This document shows, piece by piece, positions 22,406 through 34,507 of a DNA stretch of 64,000 nt (position 1 is its first letter; each line of letters starts with the position of its first letter). Under the pieces are notes generated by a model. That model saw only the letters and a list, made by a program, of their open reading frames with translations. It made no database searches and was not told the DNA's origin. Source of the DNA: Sphagnum magellanicum (Eukaryota; Streptophyta; Sphagnopsida; Sphagnales; Sphagnaceae); contig CM038921.1 of NCBI GenBank assembly GCA_021904315.1, positions 12,368,146 to 12,432,145 on the forward strand, read 5' to 3'. The position numbers were made by a program, and so were the translations under genes.

Positions 22406-25400
22406 CACATTTAAAATTTGCTTCCTTCTTGTGAAATGGTGAAAATATTTCTCAAGATTAAGATATTTTCTTAATGTCCATATTAAATTCAAAATATCAT
22501 TGTTAATGATTTTAAATTCTCAAAATATTTTGCAAATTATACCACGATATAATTATGAGAGCTTTTGTGCCAAAATTGGGGGAATTGGTCTTCACATCTC
22601 AATTGGTACCAAGTTTTTAGTCTATTTATTCACACTCACTTGTGAAATTATCATGGTAGTGTACAAATATCGGAAAATTTTAAGAAGGGAGTTGCACTAC
22701 ATCAAGCTTCGGCAAGTATATGGTTTATCATTTACTAATTTGCATAATGGTAATGGTATAGAAATCTCCAAAAACATTTATTACCAAAATGGTATAAGTA
22801 TTAGACAAATTGTTAACTCTTTCTCTCTCTACATATTACTATCGTATGAGTACAATCAAATTTGTATTTTTTTGAAGAATGGTAAGAATTAAAGTAGTGA
22901 GGAGACCATTACTAGCAAGTATTGAACATGAACTATTGGCATTCAATGTGTTTTTTCTTTTTCTTTCTTTTCAGTTGTTTTGAAAATTTGCCAAGTTTTC
23001 CACCAAATTTATAAAATGAAAAATTAAAAAAATTGGTCAATTTTACATTAAAAAATGAAAATTTCCAATTTTTTGTTTGACCAAGAGCTGAAAATTTGCC
23101 CCCCAAAAATCCATTGTTGGCAAAAAAATCATTGTTGGCATTATGTGAAAAAACCCACTATATCTTTGATTTTTTCCATTTTAAATTCCAAGTCAAGTAC
23201 AACAAATAATCATTTCAAACTAGGGGAGTTTTTTTTATATATGCATGTATATGCACATACATATCACATTTACATGGAATTGTTTTTTTTTTTTGAGGAA
23301 TTGGATTTTTCTAAGGATGTGCTTGAGTATTTTACATGGTCAAGTTGATTTTGGCATCGTCCCTCATATATATGTGAGAAAGTATATAATAAAAGTAATG
23401 GTGTATTATGTCTATGTATTTATCTATTTGGGTCATCCAAACCTACATACTTCCTTTCATCTCCCCACTTTTTTGAATATGAATTTTTTTTGGTCCAATA
23501 ACTCACCTCCCAAATAATATGCATCTCAATTAAATATGAATGTTGCTCGAATGTTTCTTCAAACCACAAATAATTGCATCATTGAACAAACGACAAGGTT
23601 TGAGATTAGATTTGTAAAGGAATCTTCTAGACAATTCTTGACTTTCCTTAGCAATCACAAATGGTTTGGACAAATCAATGAACATGTTCCATGTACATGT
23701 TTAACTAGTTCATCTTTGGATAAATGTAGTCTTTTATTAAGGAACTTCATTTTAGCTTATTGGAAACCTAACCTATCAATGTTGGGTGTTAATCACCCAA
23801 ATTTGAGATCAATTATCTCATGAAATAATCAACACAATTAAAAAGAAGAATATGGTTAATCCAATGTTTAAATCTTGAAATGAGTTGTTATAATTTCTTT
23901 AAGGGCAACAATGTTTTAAAATTTTGATGGTTGCTTGAAATGATTGTAAATGAAGTCACTAACTTCCATGATTTTTTCAAATCCTACAACCATTTAAGAT
24001 GCACAAACCATCATTTGTGGCAAGATTTGCCAACACTTGCAACATAAGACAAACCCTTGAAACCAACCATATAAGAATCCAAGATGTTTACACCTATTTA
24101 ACACCCACCTCCCGAGTTTAAATGTGGGGAAATTCTTAATCTGAATTGTCAATTGAGGCTTAAGGATTGATTCCAAAACTCTTTGTTATTAAAAATATTG
24201 GGATTAATGTTAATAAATTGACTTTGTGATCTTGATTGATGTGATTAGGAACTTTAAGATCAAACATGAACAACTTTAGAGTATAGATGTCAATTTTGCA
24301 AATTTAAATAAACAATTATGATACTTATTTGAAAATTTCACTTGAAATTCAATGATCAGTTGCATTTTTCTTGAGGACTTGATAAACAACCTAAATTGCA
24401 CATAGACTTATTTGATTTGTAATTAAAAACACGGAAACATCAATCATGACATCTTTTATATTTTTCTATGGACTTTAACGACATTTAGAATCCATCAATT
24501 ATCCAATACCTATAGTATTTACACATACCTAGTAGATCAATATGAGGTTTGGTTAATGATATCAAACAATTTCAAACATGCCCATTGTTCATGTTCCCTT
24601 GTTTTGTGATCATCAAACAATGGAAATGCTTATGGCATAGTAAAACAATGCATATGTTCACGGTCAAGTAAATAGTCTCTATTCCTTATCACAAAAGTTT
24701 GCAAGTAGCCATGTATTGAAAGTAGAAATGTTATTTTATTGAATGATTATCATAGTACTTTGGCCATTTCAACACAATTTTTTAAAATAATTAATTAAAT
24801 TTAAAGATTTCATTTAGACAAATGATGTATTCCCAAATATTTCATTTCCTTCTAAAAAAACATTTCTGAATTGTTTGGAAAATATCAAGATTTCTAAAAA
24901 TAATATAGTTAGTGTTGAATTGGCCCAATTATTCATAAATATGAGGATCATCTTTTATTTTATCATTATGATATTGAAGAACCACATCTTCACATAGATT
25001 TTGAAATATTTTAAAAATATGTATATATTTGCACAAGATTTGTAGTTTTACAAAATGGGTTGTAAGTAGATGAAATATTGATTTAAAAAAAAGAGCTAAT
25101 AGATGCTTAAAATATACTTATATATTTTCAAATTTTATATATTATTATTATAATATATCAAACTTTTAATGTAAGAATAATTTTGAAAACCATATTGACT
25201 AGTCAATTTCAAATCTATTTATAACCTACTTTTATTATACTATTTTTTTTCAAAATTTTGTATTAAACCTAGCATAAATTCAATAAAGGAGCTAATGGTT
25301 TCAAAATTTTACTTACACAAAAAAAATATTAATCTAGTTTTTATATGTATATTCAAATTTGTTTCATTTTTAAATGGGATTTTGGGCAAACTACTTTTTC

Positions 25401-28400
25401 TATTTACTTTACCATGTCTACACCCATCTATGAAATGTATAATAAACATGTTGTACACCCATGTTTAAAAAAATTTATGTGCAACACATTTGCAACAAAA
25501 TTCTCCCATTAGATTCCAATTTTATTACAAAGAATTGTGTAAATGTATTGCCCAAAACCATATTTTGAAATCTTCATAAATTAGGTCCCTTAAAAAGATG
25601 TTATGGAGGCCAAGCACACCATAAAATTTGTGACATTCATATACTACCAAGTAGTGTAAACCTCAAGATGAAAATTTTGATAACACCTAACCTCTAATTA
25701 GCAATGTTGTGTAGTTATTTGATTTTTAAAATAATAGGTGGTTTCAATTCTTCAAGAAATTTCATGATTAAAGAACCACCAATTCCAATTTTTTTGGGAA
25801 AAAAAAAATCAAAAAATCAAAATCGGAGAATCAAAATTTTCAATGGTTTCAAAAACATCAAAGAAACAATAGTTTTGATGATAAAATTTGTAAAGAACTA
25901 GCAGTTAGAATTGTGAATTTTTGAAATTAACATTATTTTAAAAATTGTGTGTATAATGAAGATGGGATTGGACAAAAGTTGTCTTAAATCATATTAACTT
26001 TAAATTCTTTGTCAAAATGATTGGAATTGAAAGTTTTAAAAATCCCAAAAACTAATTTCAAAATTGAATCAAAGGTTCCATCCAAAAACCAAATTTTTTT
26101 TGAGAATGGAACCCTTACGATACCCAATTACATGTCACATGTGGTCTTATTTGGTCCAGGCGTGAGGTGGTTCCAAATATGTGAGTAGTTTCCAATTTGA
26201 AGGCTTGAAATTCAAGTTTGTTGACTCCAATGAGGAATGTTCATGTGACAAGAGCCTTGGGTAGAAAACAAAAGAAAAGAAAAAAAGAAAAAATTATACA
26301 ACTACATTTTATGTCTCCTTCGGAAGGGATTTTTCTTACAAATTCAAACAAGATGCTAATTGTGTAATAGCTTTACCCCTTATGGGCAAGTCCAAACTAG
26401 AGTTGTCCAATTATGATATTCTAAACTTCATTCCTAGATTCCAACATGGCATATTGTTCAACATGTTTTAATAAAAGGATATGGATTGGTGAGTAGGTTT
26501 TTTTTCCCTCAATTTTGTATGAATTGCATACCCTTTTTTTGTGGTCAAGTGGCAAAAATTTGCCAGCAAAAAAATTAAACACATTGAAATTTGGGCCAAT
26601 TTATAAGAATAAACTTGACAATAAGGTTATACATGTTTGTTAATTTTTCCTACTAATTATGGATGTGCCAATTTTCAAAATCAAACGGATAGTCATGGAT
26701 ATGTTAGTTTTTTGGTTGCTTCATAGGTCTTGGATCAACTAGCACCTATTGTGGTCCCATAGTTAAAACCCTATGTTTGTTGGCTCTACCCATAAGAAAG
26801 AGATTATGTGTTGGTGTAGGATTTGGGCATAAAATTTTGGTTCAAACTTGATTCAATGTGTAAATGATATTTCAAATATTATGTGTGCATATGATGGATG
26901 GTCATGTTTTATAAAGGTGCATGCATCTAAATGAGAACTTCTAGATCCTGAAGGCATCTCCAATGTTAAAACCCTAAATTTCCTTGTACCACAAACTTCC
27001 AAGGGTTTATGGAAGAGACATGTGTCAAACCTACCCTAAAGCCTTACGTATGTCCCATTGTCTGTGATCACTTACATCTATATGTCACTTCATGAATATC
27101 GTGCCTTTGATGTTTTTCCTTATTATTGCAATTTCTATATATTGTGATTTTCTTCTTTATGAGTGTGTTTATAAGGACCTTAATGTGTTGCATCTATAGG
27201 TTTTGATTTTTTTTAATGCTTTTGCAAGGAGTTTCAAAACATAACTTTTGTAGCTTTCAATCCTTGTTTTTGAATGTGTTTGCAAGAACCTTGATGTTAT
27301 TGTTCTTCATTTTGTAACTTCACAAGTGCAACATGATCATTAATTGACCGAATTTAGACTTGCATGTCATTGTTTCATTGTTTTTTTCCTATTATGCAAC
27401 ATTCAATGTTTTTTTCTTGTTTTGTTTTGTTTTCTTGTTGATTATTGTGTTTTGTTATTTGTAGACATCATAGAGGAATGATGATAGCAATTATTGGTTG
27501 GGTTGCAATTGAACTTGTTTGATGACAAAACATAGGACGAATTTTTTTGAATCACATTACGATAATTTTTGGATCACATTGATGCAAATCAAGTTCATGG
27601 GGGTAGTCAACTAGGTTGTTGACTAAATACTATGAGAGATTGGTAGCTTGGTGAAAAAAGAATCGTGCAATTTTATTTTTTTGAGAACCTCGTCTATGAA
27701 GATTGATAATTTTATTGTAATTACAAGTTAAAGTGTTCTTTGTTTTTATGAATTGTCACTATTGTGTGCACATGTGATGGATATTTTATGTAACAATGAG
27801 ATGTTTGGGGCACCATGGGGTTGTCTACTTTGCAAAAGTGTATTGTGGTTGTTCTAAGGCTTACTTATGGTGTTGTAACTAATGCATTATACAAATATTA
27901 TTGCATGGGGAAAACACAACCATGGAAAGTTTGTTGAGTTCCTTTGTTTGTTGAAACACAAAGTATGCACACACCTCAGCTATCATTTTCCCTTTTCTTC
28001 TTGCCCAACAATGTTCTTGTAGATTTGGTAATGGTTTGTGACACCATGTTTTGCACATGGCACAATGTTGTTATGAATGTCACCAAACACACATGACAAA
28101 TGTGGGTGTGGTCTTGGTATGCATGTGAGAAATGCGGGCCAACAAAACAATTTCAAAATCTTGGCATCCATTTTTAATGTGTAGCTCAATGGTGGGATGC
28201 AATTTTTGAGAGCAACCATAGTTGTCACTTGAAAGTGTTATTAGCATAGAGTGTAGAATGAACATTGGAAATGCCTTGAAAGAAAATTTTAATTTGAAGT
28301 TTGAACTTCCCATAAAGAGCAAAGTCATTTCACAATGTGATGTTAGGTTTGATTGTTTCTACTTTAAATATTTAGTCCTAAGATTAAAGTAGGTTGTCCA

Positions 28401-28589
28401 AGTTCAATCTGAATATTTCTTGGATCATAATTTGGTTGAAATTTGTAATCTTACTACTAATCAATTTTTCACATTCACATCTCACTCCTTTTTCATAAGG
28501 TTATATGTAATATCCTACTATTAAAAAAGGTAGTTTGATTGTTTTGTTTTGTGACATTGAGATTTCCCAAACCCAAACATCCCCATCAT

Positions 28590-28870
28590 GCTCTTGGTAC
28601 CATTGGAAAGCCTCAATGAGTAGGGTTGCATGGAGATGGTTTTGTATTGTTTAGACATACCATGCAAGAAATATCGAATATCAAACAATTTTGTAATTGA
28701 AAATTCAACAAAATTGAAACTAAAATTCTAAAGGCAATTTGCAACATGCTATTGGTCTTATTGGAAAGCTCTTGATGAGTAGGGTTTTATGGAGACAAAT
28801 TTGTAATTTTTGGACTCAATGTGCATGAGATATTGAATTTTGAGTAATTTCTTTCAATGGAATTTCAATA
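28590..28870. repeat. Diverged tandem duplication, about 165-175 bp
   Basis: Two adjacent copies share 'attggaaagc', 'gatgagtagggtt' and 'atggagac(a/t)', a 'tttgta(t/a)t' segment, then a 'atattgaat/atatcgaat' segment and an 'attcaacaaaatt'-like block. Divergence is substantial. Confidence 0.65.
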
Positions 28871-29002
28871 AAATGTCCAAAATTTTAATTAAAAAATGAA
28901 ATTTCAGACTTAGACTAAAAAAGGTGTATCATTTTAAGTTTTACAATATATGTGTTCAAATGGCATAAACCACACTAGTGAAAAATGAATGAGCAAATAT
29001 GA

Positions 29003-29052
29003 AACATCACACACCTACCTCATAACCTAGGTAGGTAGGTGATGTGTGATGG
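29003..29052. repeat. Inverted repeat (fold-back)
   Basis: The left arm 'catcacacacctacct' pairs with 'aggtaggtgatgtgtgatg' across a loop of about nine bases. Weaker pairing extends outward (atgaatgagc against gttcatt). It could be a small MITE remnant or an RNA hairpin; nothing shows transcription. Confidence 0.65.
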
Positions 29053-30124
29053 ACTTGTTCATTGAAGTTTTGAAAAATGAACTTAGAGTTCATGGTAACA
29101 TCTAATGAACATCCTCCAAAATAGTTCACAATAACAACACTTGATTTAACATTCCTAAACCTGCAAGACCAAATGAAAACTACATAATTCTTCATTCACC
29201 TTTAGAATGAACAAAGTGCATAAAGTTATGTGCTAGACTGTTGCTATTAGTACACATTGAAATGTTATGTTAGGTAATTCACTCAATATAACTAAGAAAA
29301 CAAATTCAAACCACCAAATCTAATAATCCCATTGGCTTGAAAAAAATAATCTTTAGGCTTACACATAACCCATTGAATATAATGGTTCCTTTCAACCATT
29401 GCAATTGGTCCCCTAAAATCTTCCCAAACCCACCAAATCTTATTACACATTTTAATTTCTTAATTGACTCAAGATAATTAAGAAAAAAAAAATTAGACCA
29501 CCAAATCTAGCAATTTCATGGGTGATATTTTTCACACACCTCCTACACACAAGCCTATCTAACACCTCCCTATATTAGATAGTACATTAATATTATAACC
29601 CTTGTCTATATACAACAAGGTTAAGAACATACTAGACTTGTTCCCCTTGGGACGAAGGCTCCTTGTTTTTATGGTTCCAAGTGCCTCTTTGTATTTTTTG
29701 GGTACCACTTGAGTGTTCAAAAGTGTATTTATTATTTTGTTACCTAATTATAAATGAGGGAAATGTTTTTTTTATCTACCTTTTTAAATTTATATATATT
29801 GTATTTTTGACAATTGATGAATATATAAACTCATTCATAAATAAAATATACATCTTTAATTATATTTTCAAAATGAATTGCTCAAATTATAAATGTTTGC
29901 TGAATCATTTGGGGGCATAATTTTATTTTCTAAACACTCATAATTTTTACTTTCAAAGTAATAAACAAATACCTCATTTTGAACTGATTTATTTTTTGTA
30001 AAAATGTAAGCGACTTCCCTTCCCCCATGATCATGTCACATACAATTCCAGTCTGCAAAGTATCATGTAAAGAATGCACTTCTAGAAATTAAAACACTTC
30101 CTTAAATTTAGATTTAATGCACTT

Positions 30125-30290
30125 AAAATTTGGGTTCAATTTTTTCTTGCTCTTGAAATTTGGTTCCATTTAAAATTTGGGTACAAAAATGTTTTGTTCT
30201 TGAAGATGGGTTCCATTTGAAATTTGGGTACAACAAACATGTTTTGTTCTTGATGGTGGTTTCCATTTGAAATTTGGGTTCACAAATTTT
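30125..30290. repeat. Tandem repeat, about 58 bp x 3
   Basis: Units carry 'ttccatttgaaatttgggt', 'acaa' and 'atgttttgttcttga'. Three clear copies plus a diverged fragment at the left. Non-coding. Confidence 0.75.
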
Positions 30291-31061
30291 ACTCTCCTGA
30301 ATCATGCAGGATTTTTTTAGGGTTCTTATCATCATCTCTCTTGTAATTAGGAGAATCTGGGTGTATCATGAAATTGCACAGAGATGTGCCTAAATGGGTT
30401 TTCTGAAACTTTTTTTGAAAAATTCATTAACCCAACTTAGATCAAGGACAAGGTTAGTATGGGTATGGTAACAAGGGTTTAAGGGTCAAAAACTAGGGTT
30501 TAAGACAATAATCCTAATAGGGATCTCTTATCCTTATAACTATTTCACCCCTTTCATTGCCCACCAACATGGATATGAAAAAGGCAAATTAACATGTGCA
30601 TTTTCATGTCCATGATATTTATATTAATTGAAATTAAATTTGACATTGAAATAAATAATGATGAATTATTGGTAATCATATAGGAACATAATAAGAAGGA
30701 AAATCATCACTGGTAGTGCATAGCACCGTGGAGCCTAAGTGTATATATATATATACATAGACATTATGTTTATATATGGATGAATATAGTTGAATCAAAC
30801 TTATGTGCCATTTGATATTTTGATTAGTTAAAATAAGAATCTGCTGATAATCAATTGATCTACTATGTCCAAAACAACAAACAAATTCTCAAGAATGTTA
30901 TTAACAGATTCAATAATTGGACTATTAACAATAAATGACTTCACATTGTACACCCACATCGTCCATTGTCAACACGTTTTGCAAATGAATGTTACTACCC
31001 ACCCACTAACAACCTGCACTTTGGAAAGGAAACAGATGCAGATTTTCTTCTTCTTCTATAT

Positions 31062-32210
31062 CATGCAGAAAAGAATTTCATAGAATGCACATACCTCACA
31101 TCATGCACGAGTGTTGACAATCTCTGCAGTTCTGCTTGAATTTCAATCATCTCAGGGTGGTCTTGATCATCTGCTACAGACACATGCACCTCATTATTCA
31201 CTTCACTCCAGGTGCAAGCTGGCTGTTTCGTCACACCTCTTTCCCCTTCTCTGCTGTTCAAAATTCTCATAAAGACAACTACTGCCAGCAGCAGCATAGA
31301 TAGGTGCTGATAAGCAGCACATAACATGCAGCATTTTCAAGCTCCAATTCAAGAACCCATTTACCAACATGTTCTCCCATCTCCACATTACCATGAATTC
31401 TACAACCACAGAGTAAAGCAGTCAATGCAAGCCACATCTGATTTACAGGGCATTGCCTTGATCATACTCTCTGCCTCCTGTAGATGGCCAGCACGGCCAA
31501 GAATGTCAGCCATGCAGGTGTAATGTTCTGATTTTTGAAGAAATCATATGGTCTGTGATCATTGAAGCATAACAGCACATGCCTTTCATCCACCAAACCT
31601 GCATAGCTACAAGCACAGAGAACACAAACAAAAGTGATATCATCTAGCTATCATCACACCTTCTTCACACATCTGTTCAAAATGTTGGAGAGCTTCCTTA
31701 CCATGCCCATGCAGCAGATGCTCCAAGTATGGCATTCCAAGTTTACAAAATCTCAAGATGGCATCTTGTTCAACACTCTCAACTTCCCAATGCTCCCAAC
31801 TCCCACCCAGGACCGTCAACCTCCTGGGACTCCCAACTCCCACCCAAGACTCTCTACCTTACTCCCGCCCAAGATGGCATCCTCAAGGCTCCCACATTTT
31901 GGATACATGTCCACTACGCTACTCCCCCCCATAAGACACCAGACTTGCAACCACTTTGAATGACCTGCTCATGCACACTCCTAACCTCTTCATCAAGAAG
32001 TGCAACTACACTGGCACACATGCATTCAACACCTCCACAAAAAGCAACAGAGTCTGGCTGGCCACACACCTTTTTTCCTGTTGCAGTTGTCAAAATATTT
32101 CCAGTGCCCTCTTCTGCCCTTGCTTGCCCCCATTGCACGTGTCCCCAAATCATGGCATTCCATTCCAAGTGACCAAATCTCCAGATGACATCTTCTTGAA
32201 CACTCCCCAA
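31062..32210 (-). pseudogene. Decayed PPR-DYW pentatricopeptide protein gene
   Basis: Relic of a PLS-class pentatricopeptide protein; such proteins usually edit organellar RNA. Reading down the minus strand, homologous blocks occur in order but in different frames. Block 1 is 'HLEWNAMIWGHVQWGQA' and 'QPDSVAF', with 'ASVVALLDEE' and 'VHEQVIQSGCKS' (32160-31940). Block 2 is a 'VVDMYPKCGSLEDA'-like piece (about 31920-31870). Block 3 is 'HGHGKEALQHFEQMCEEG' (about 31700-31650). Block 4 is 'GLVDE' and 'HYTCMADILGRAGHLQEAE' (about 31600-31460). Block 5 is 'IYAAAG' and 'LYENFEQQRR', then 'KQPACTWSEVNNEVHVSVAD', 'DQDHPEMIEIQAELQRLSTL' and 'HDVRYV' (31300-31090), which is the E/E+ region. The catalytic DYW part is missing. 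Frameshifts, stops and a repeated 'gggagttgggag' insertion near 31790-31870 show it is dead. Confidence 0.87.
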
Positions 32211-32669
32211 GAAAACACGCCTAGTGGGTGTGAGTGTTCAACAAGATACCATCTTGAGATGCTCCCACACTTTCGAAGAACCCAACACACCTACTGTGAG
32301 AAGAAGAAGAAGAATCAGTGCATTGTACAAAAGTTGTTGATGGGTAAAGTGGAATTGCAGGTGCACACAGAGAGGACAAATGGCACAAGCAAGAAGCTTC
32401 TCCTCCTCCTGGTCCACCTCCCTCTTCCACTCCATGTGTTGGTGGAGCAATTGCTTGCTGCTGGTTTTATTGTCTAGAAAAAAGATAGATCTTCTTGCAC
32501 TTGCTGCTGCACTCGTGATGATGATGATGAAGAAGAAGAGATTGCTGCTGTTTCACAAACCTTGGCAAAAAAAAAGAATTCTGTCTCTCTCCTCACCGTC
32601 CAAACCCTAACCCTAAATTCAAATAGGTACAATTCCCTTTAGAGTATCCAAAGCCGACCTAAATTTCCA

Positions 32670-32990
32670 GAGCATCTCCAGCAGTGCTTAGTATGTGACC
32701 CTGCAAAAATATTTTTCACATCCAAGTTTAGTTATTTTACTTTCTCGCAACCCGACCCATGAAACTAAAACTAGAACAGCAAATTGGTAGGGATCTACTA
32801 ACAGCAAACCACCTGGACCAATCAGTATGATGGGTCAATCAGAAACACTGAGCAGCAGTCAGTCAGATCATATTTATTGCACTCTTTTCTTCAGGTGCAC
32901 AACGTTACTTACTGTGCCTTTTTACCAACCACCATGTTTTGACTTTTTTTCATTCAATTTTAATGTACTGAGCACCACTGGAGATGCACT
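32670..32990 (+). mobile_element. MITE-like family A, full copy with TIRs
   Basis: The left terminus reads GAGCATCTCCAGCAGTGCT and the right terminus reads AGCACCACTGGAGATGCACT, which are inverted repeats of about 19 bp with few mismatches. Length is about 320 bp, with no coding capacity. Internal sequence ('agtatgtgaccc', 'tttttcacatccaagttta', 'agcaaaccacctggaccaat') recurs at 20.9, 54.2 and 60.9 kb. The GAGCATCTCCA-type terminus is seen in some plant DNA transposons, but I do not assign a superfamily. Confidence 0.8.
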
Positions 32991-32999
32991 TACATCCAA

Positions 33000-34507
33000 A
33001 CCTTTGCTCGGATTCGACGAATGCTTACAAGAGTGTAAGAACCCACACAGCATTTTGGGAAACTGAATGCTTGCAGGTCATTTTAAAATTGTTTTCTCGT
33101 GATACCACCCATTTCGAAGGGCAAAGGAACTCATTCTTGCATTCATATCTCTTTATCAGCGCCCTAAACATCAGTTGAGTATCTTGGGTTTTTGAAAAAA
33201 TTGTCTATTTTTCCAGTGTAATGCCCTTGACCATCGGCATTATTACTGGAATTGAGCCTGCCTCAACTTTGCCTTGTTCAAGCCCTTATTTTGATAATGC
33301 CCGAGGTATTACCCTACGTATAAAAACCAGCCTTCTTTGACTAAGTCATCCAAACATGCCTCCACACTGAGAGGAGGTATGTCAACAGCCAATTAATTTT
33401 TTTCCTTTCAAAAATTGTATTTTGTAATTTAATTGAAATTTCAATGACAAAAACACTACTTAAAATTCAATGTTGAGTAAGTGTAAGAATTTCCCAAGTC
33501 TACTTTAACTAGGGTTTTTCAACAATGCCAAGAAAGCACCCAAATTTCCCCAAAATTGTTTGAATCGATTTCAAGGAATTTGTAGTTCATAATGTTCATA
33601 AATGCAACTCTAAGAAAACATTTCCAAGGATTGGCTCCATATGTATTTTAACACACAAAGTTGAGTCATCTTGCATGTTTTGTTTCCACATAGTTGGTTT
33701 ATTTATTTCACTTGAACAACAAATTTATCGCGTGTTTATTGCTTACTTAGCTACTACTCATATCTATTATCCTTGGATTTGATGAATAATATTGTGGTGG
33801 ATTAGTTGATCTTTTGCTACAATTTCAACTTTCAAGTTGTGTTGTTTAGGGTAAACCTTCATTTTTTGCCTTTCTTTTTCCTTGAATATCCATTCCTACT
33901 TATTCCCTCCCCATTTCACTATTGTCTCTTTCCACCCCTTCCAACTTTTGAAATTAGGTCTCTCTTTTGTGTTTCATCTTAATTTTAAAGATGTAACATG
34001 TAAAAGGGATATAACATGCTTGACATGTTCTTCAACGAGGATGCAAATGTGCTCCAACAACTTTGTTGTGCACAAACTAGATCAACACAACACCCACTTT
34101 CAACAATAACTAAGTCAAATGCACAAACAAGCATGCATGCCAAAAAGATGAGACTTCAAAGACTTTTTGCCTATAATCCTCTTCAAAGCCTCAAAAATTT
34201 GAAGGCAAAATGAAATTGAAGTGGCCACATCATAGACCAACTTGTGACATATTTTTCAGCATGAATGAATTTGTGAGGTCTTGTATAGTAGTTAGTTGGG
34301 CAATGAAATAATCTAGTACTGACTCTAACACATGGTTTCTACCTACCTAGTAGGCTTCCAATGCTTGTCCCCGCCCTCTTTGGGGGAGCTTTTATTAGTG
34401 TATATTCTAAACAATGGTTTTGAATGGGGCGGTGTGCACAAAAGAATGATGGGTATTCTGTCAACTTAGATGGGAACTACTAAAGATCCAGTTTTACTTG
34501 GACTACC
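33000..34507. other. Intergenic DNA downstream of the FEI gene
   Basis: AT-rich, no gene recognised. The last part must hold the 3' untranslated region of the minus-strand FEI-type kinase, whose stop codon is at 34508. Confidence 0.5.

Larger units (their letters stand above)
22410..31060. other. 8.6 kb of AT-rich intergenic DNA without a recognisable gene
   Basis: No ORF here shows a family signature. Visible structure includes a diverged tandem duplication at 28590-28860, a strong fold-back at 29003-29052, a short tandem array at 30125-30290, a (TA)n run near 30742, and homopolymer A/T runs throughout. The overall look is that of old transposon-derived sequence beyond recognition by eye. 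Confidence 0.55.

Noticed and set aside
21984-22492. ORFs rich in Trp, Met, Asp and Gly (80-130 codons) on both strands.
   Set aside because: They are direct translations of the CCAT/minisatellite array; unit length varies and no start context or homologue is evident.
27983-28328. Two overlapping minus-strand ORFs of about 80 codons.
   Set aside because: No family signature, no conserved motif and no splice context. They are probably chance or very old transposon sequence.
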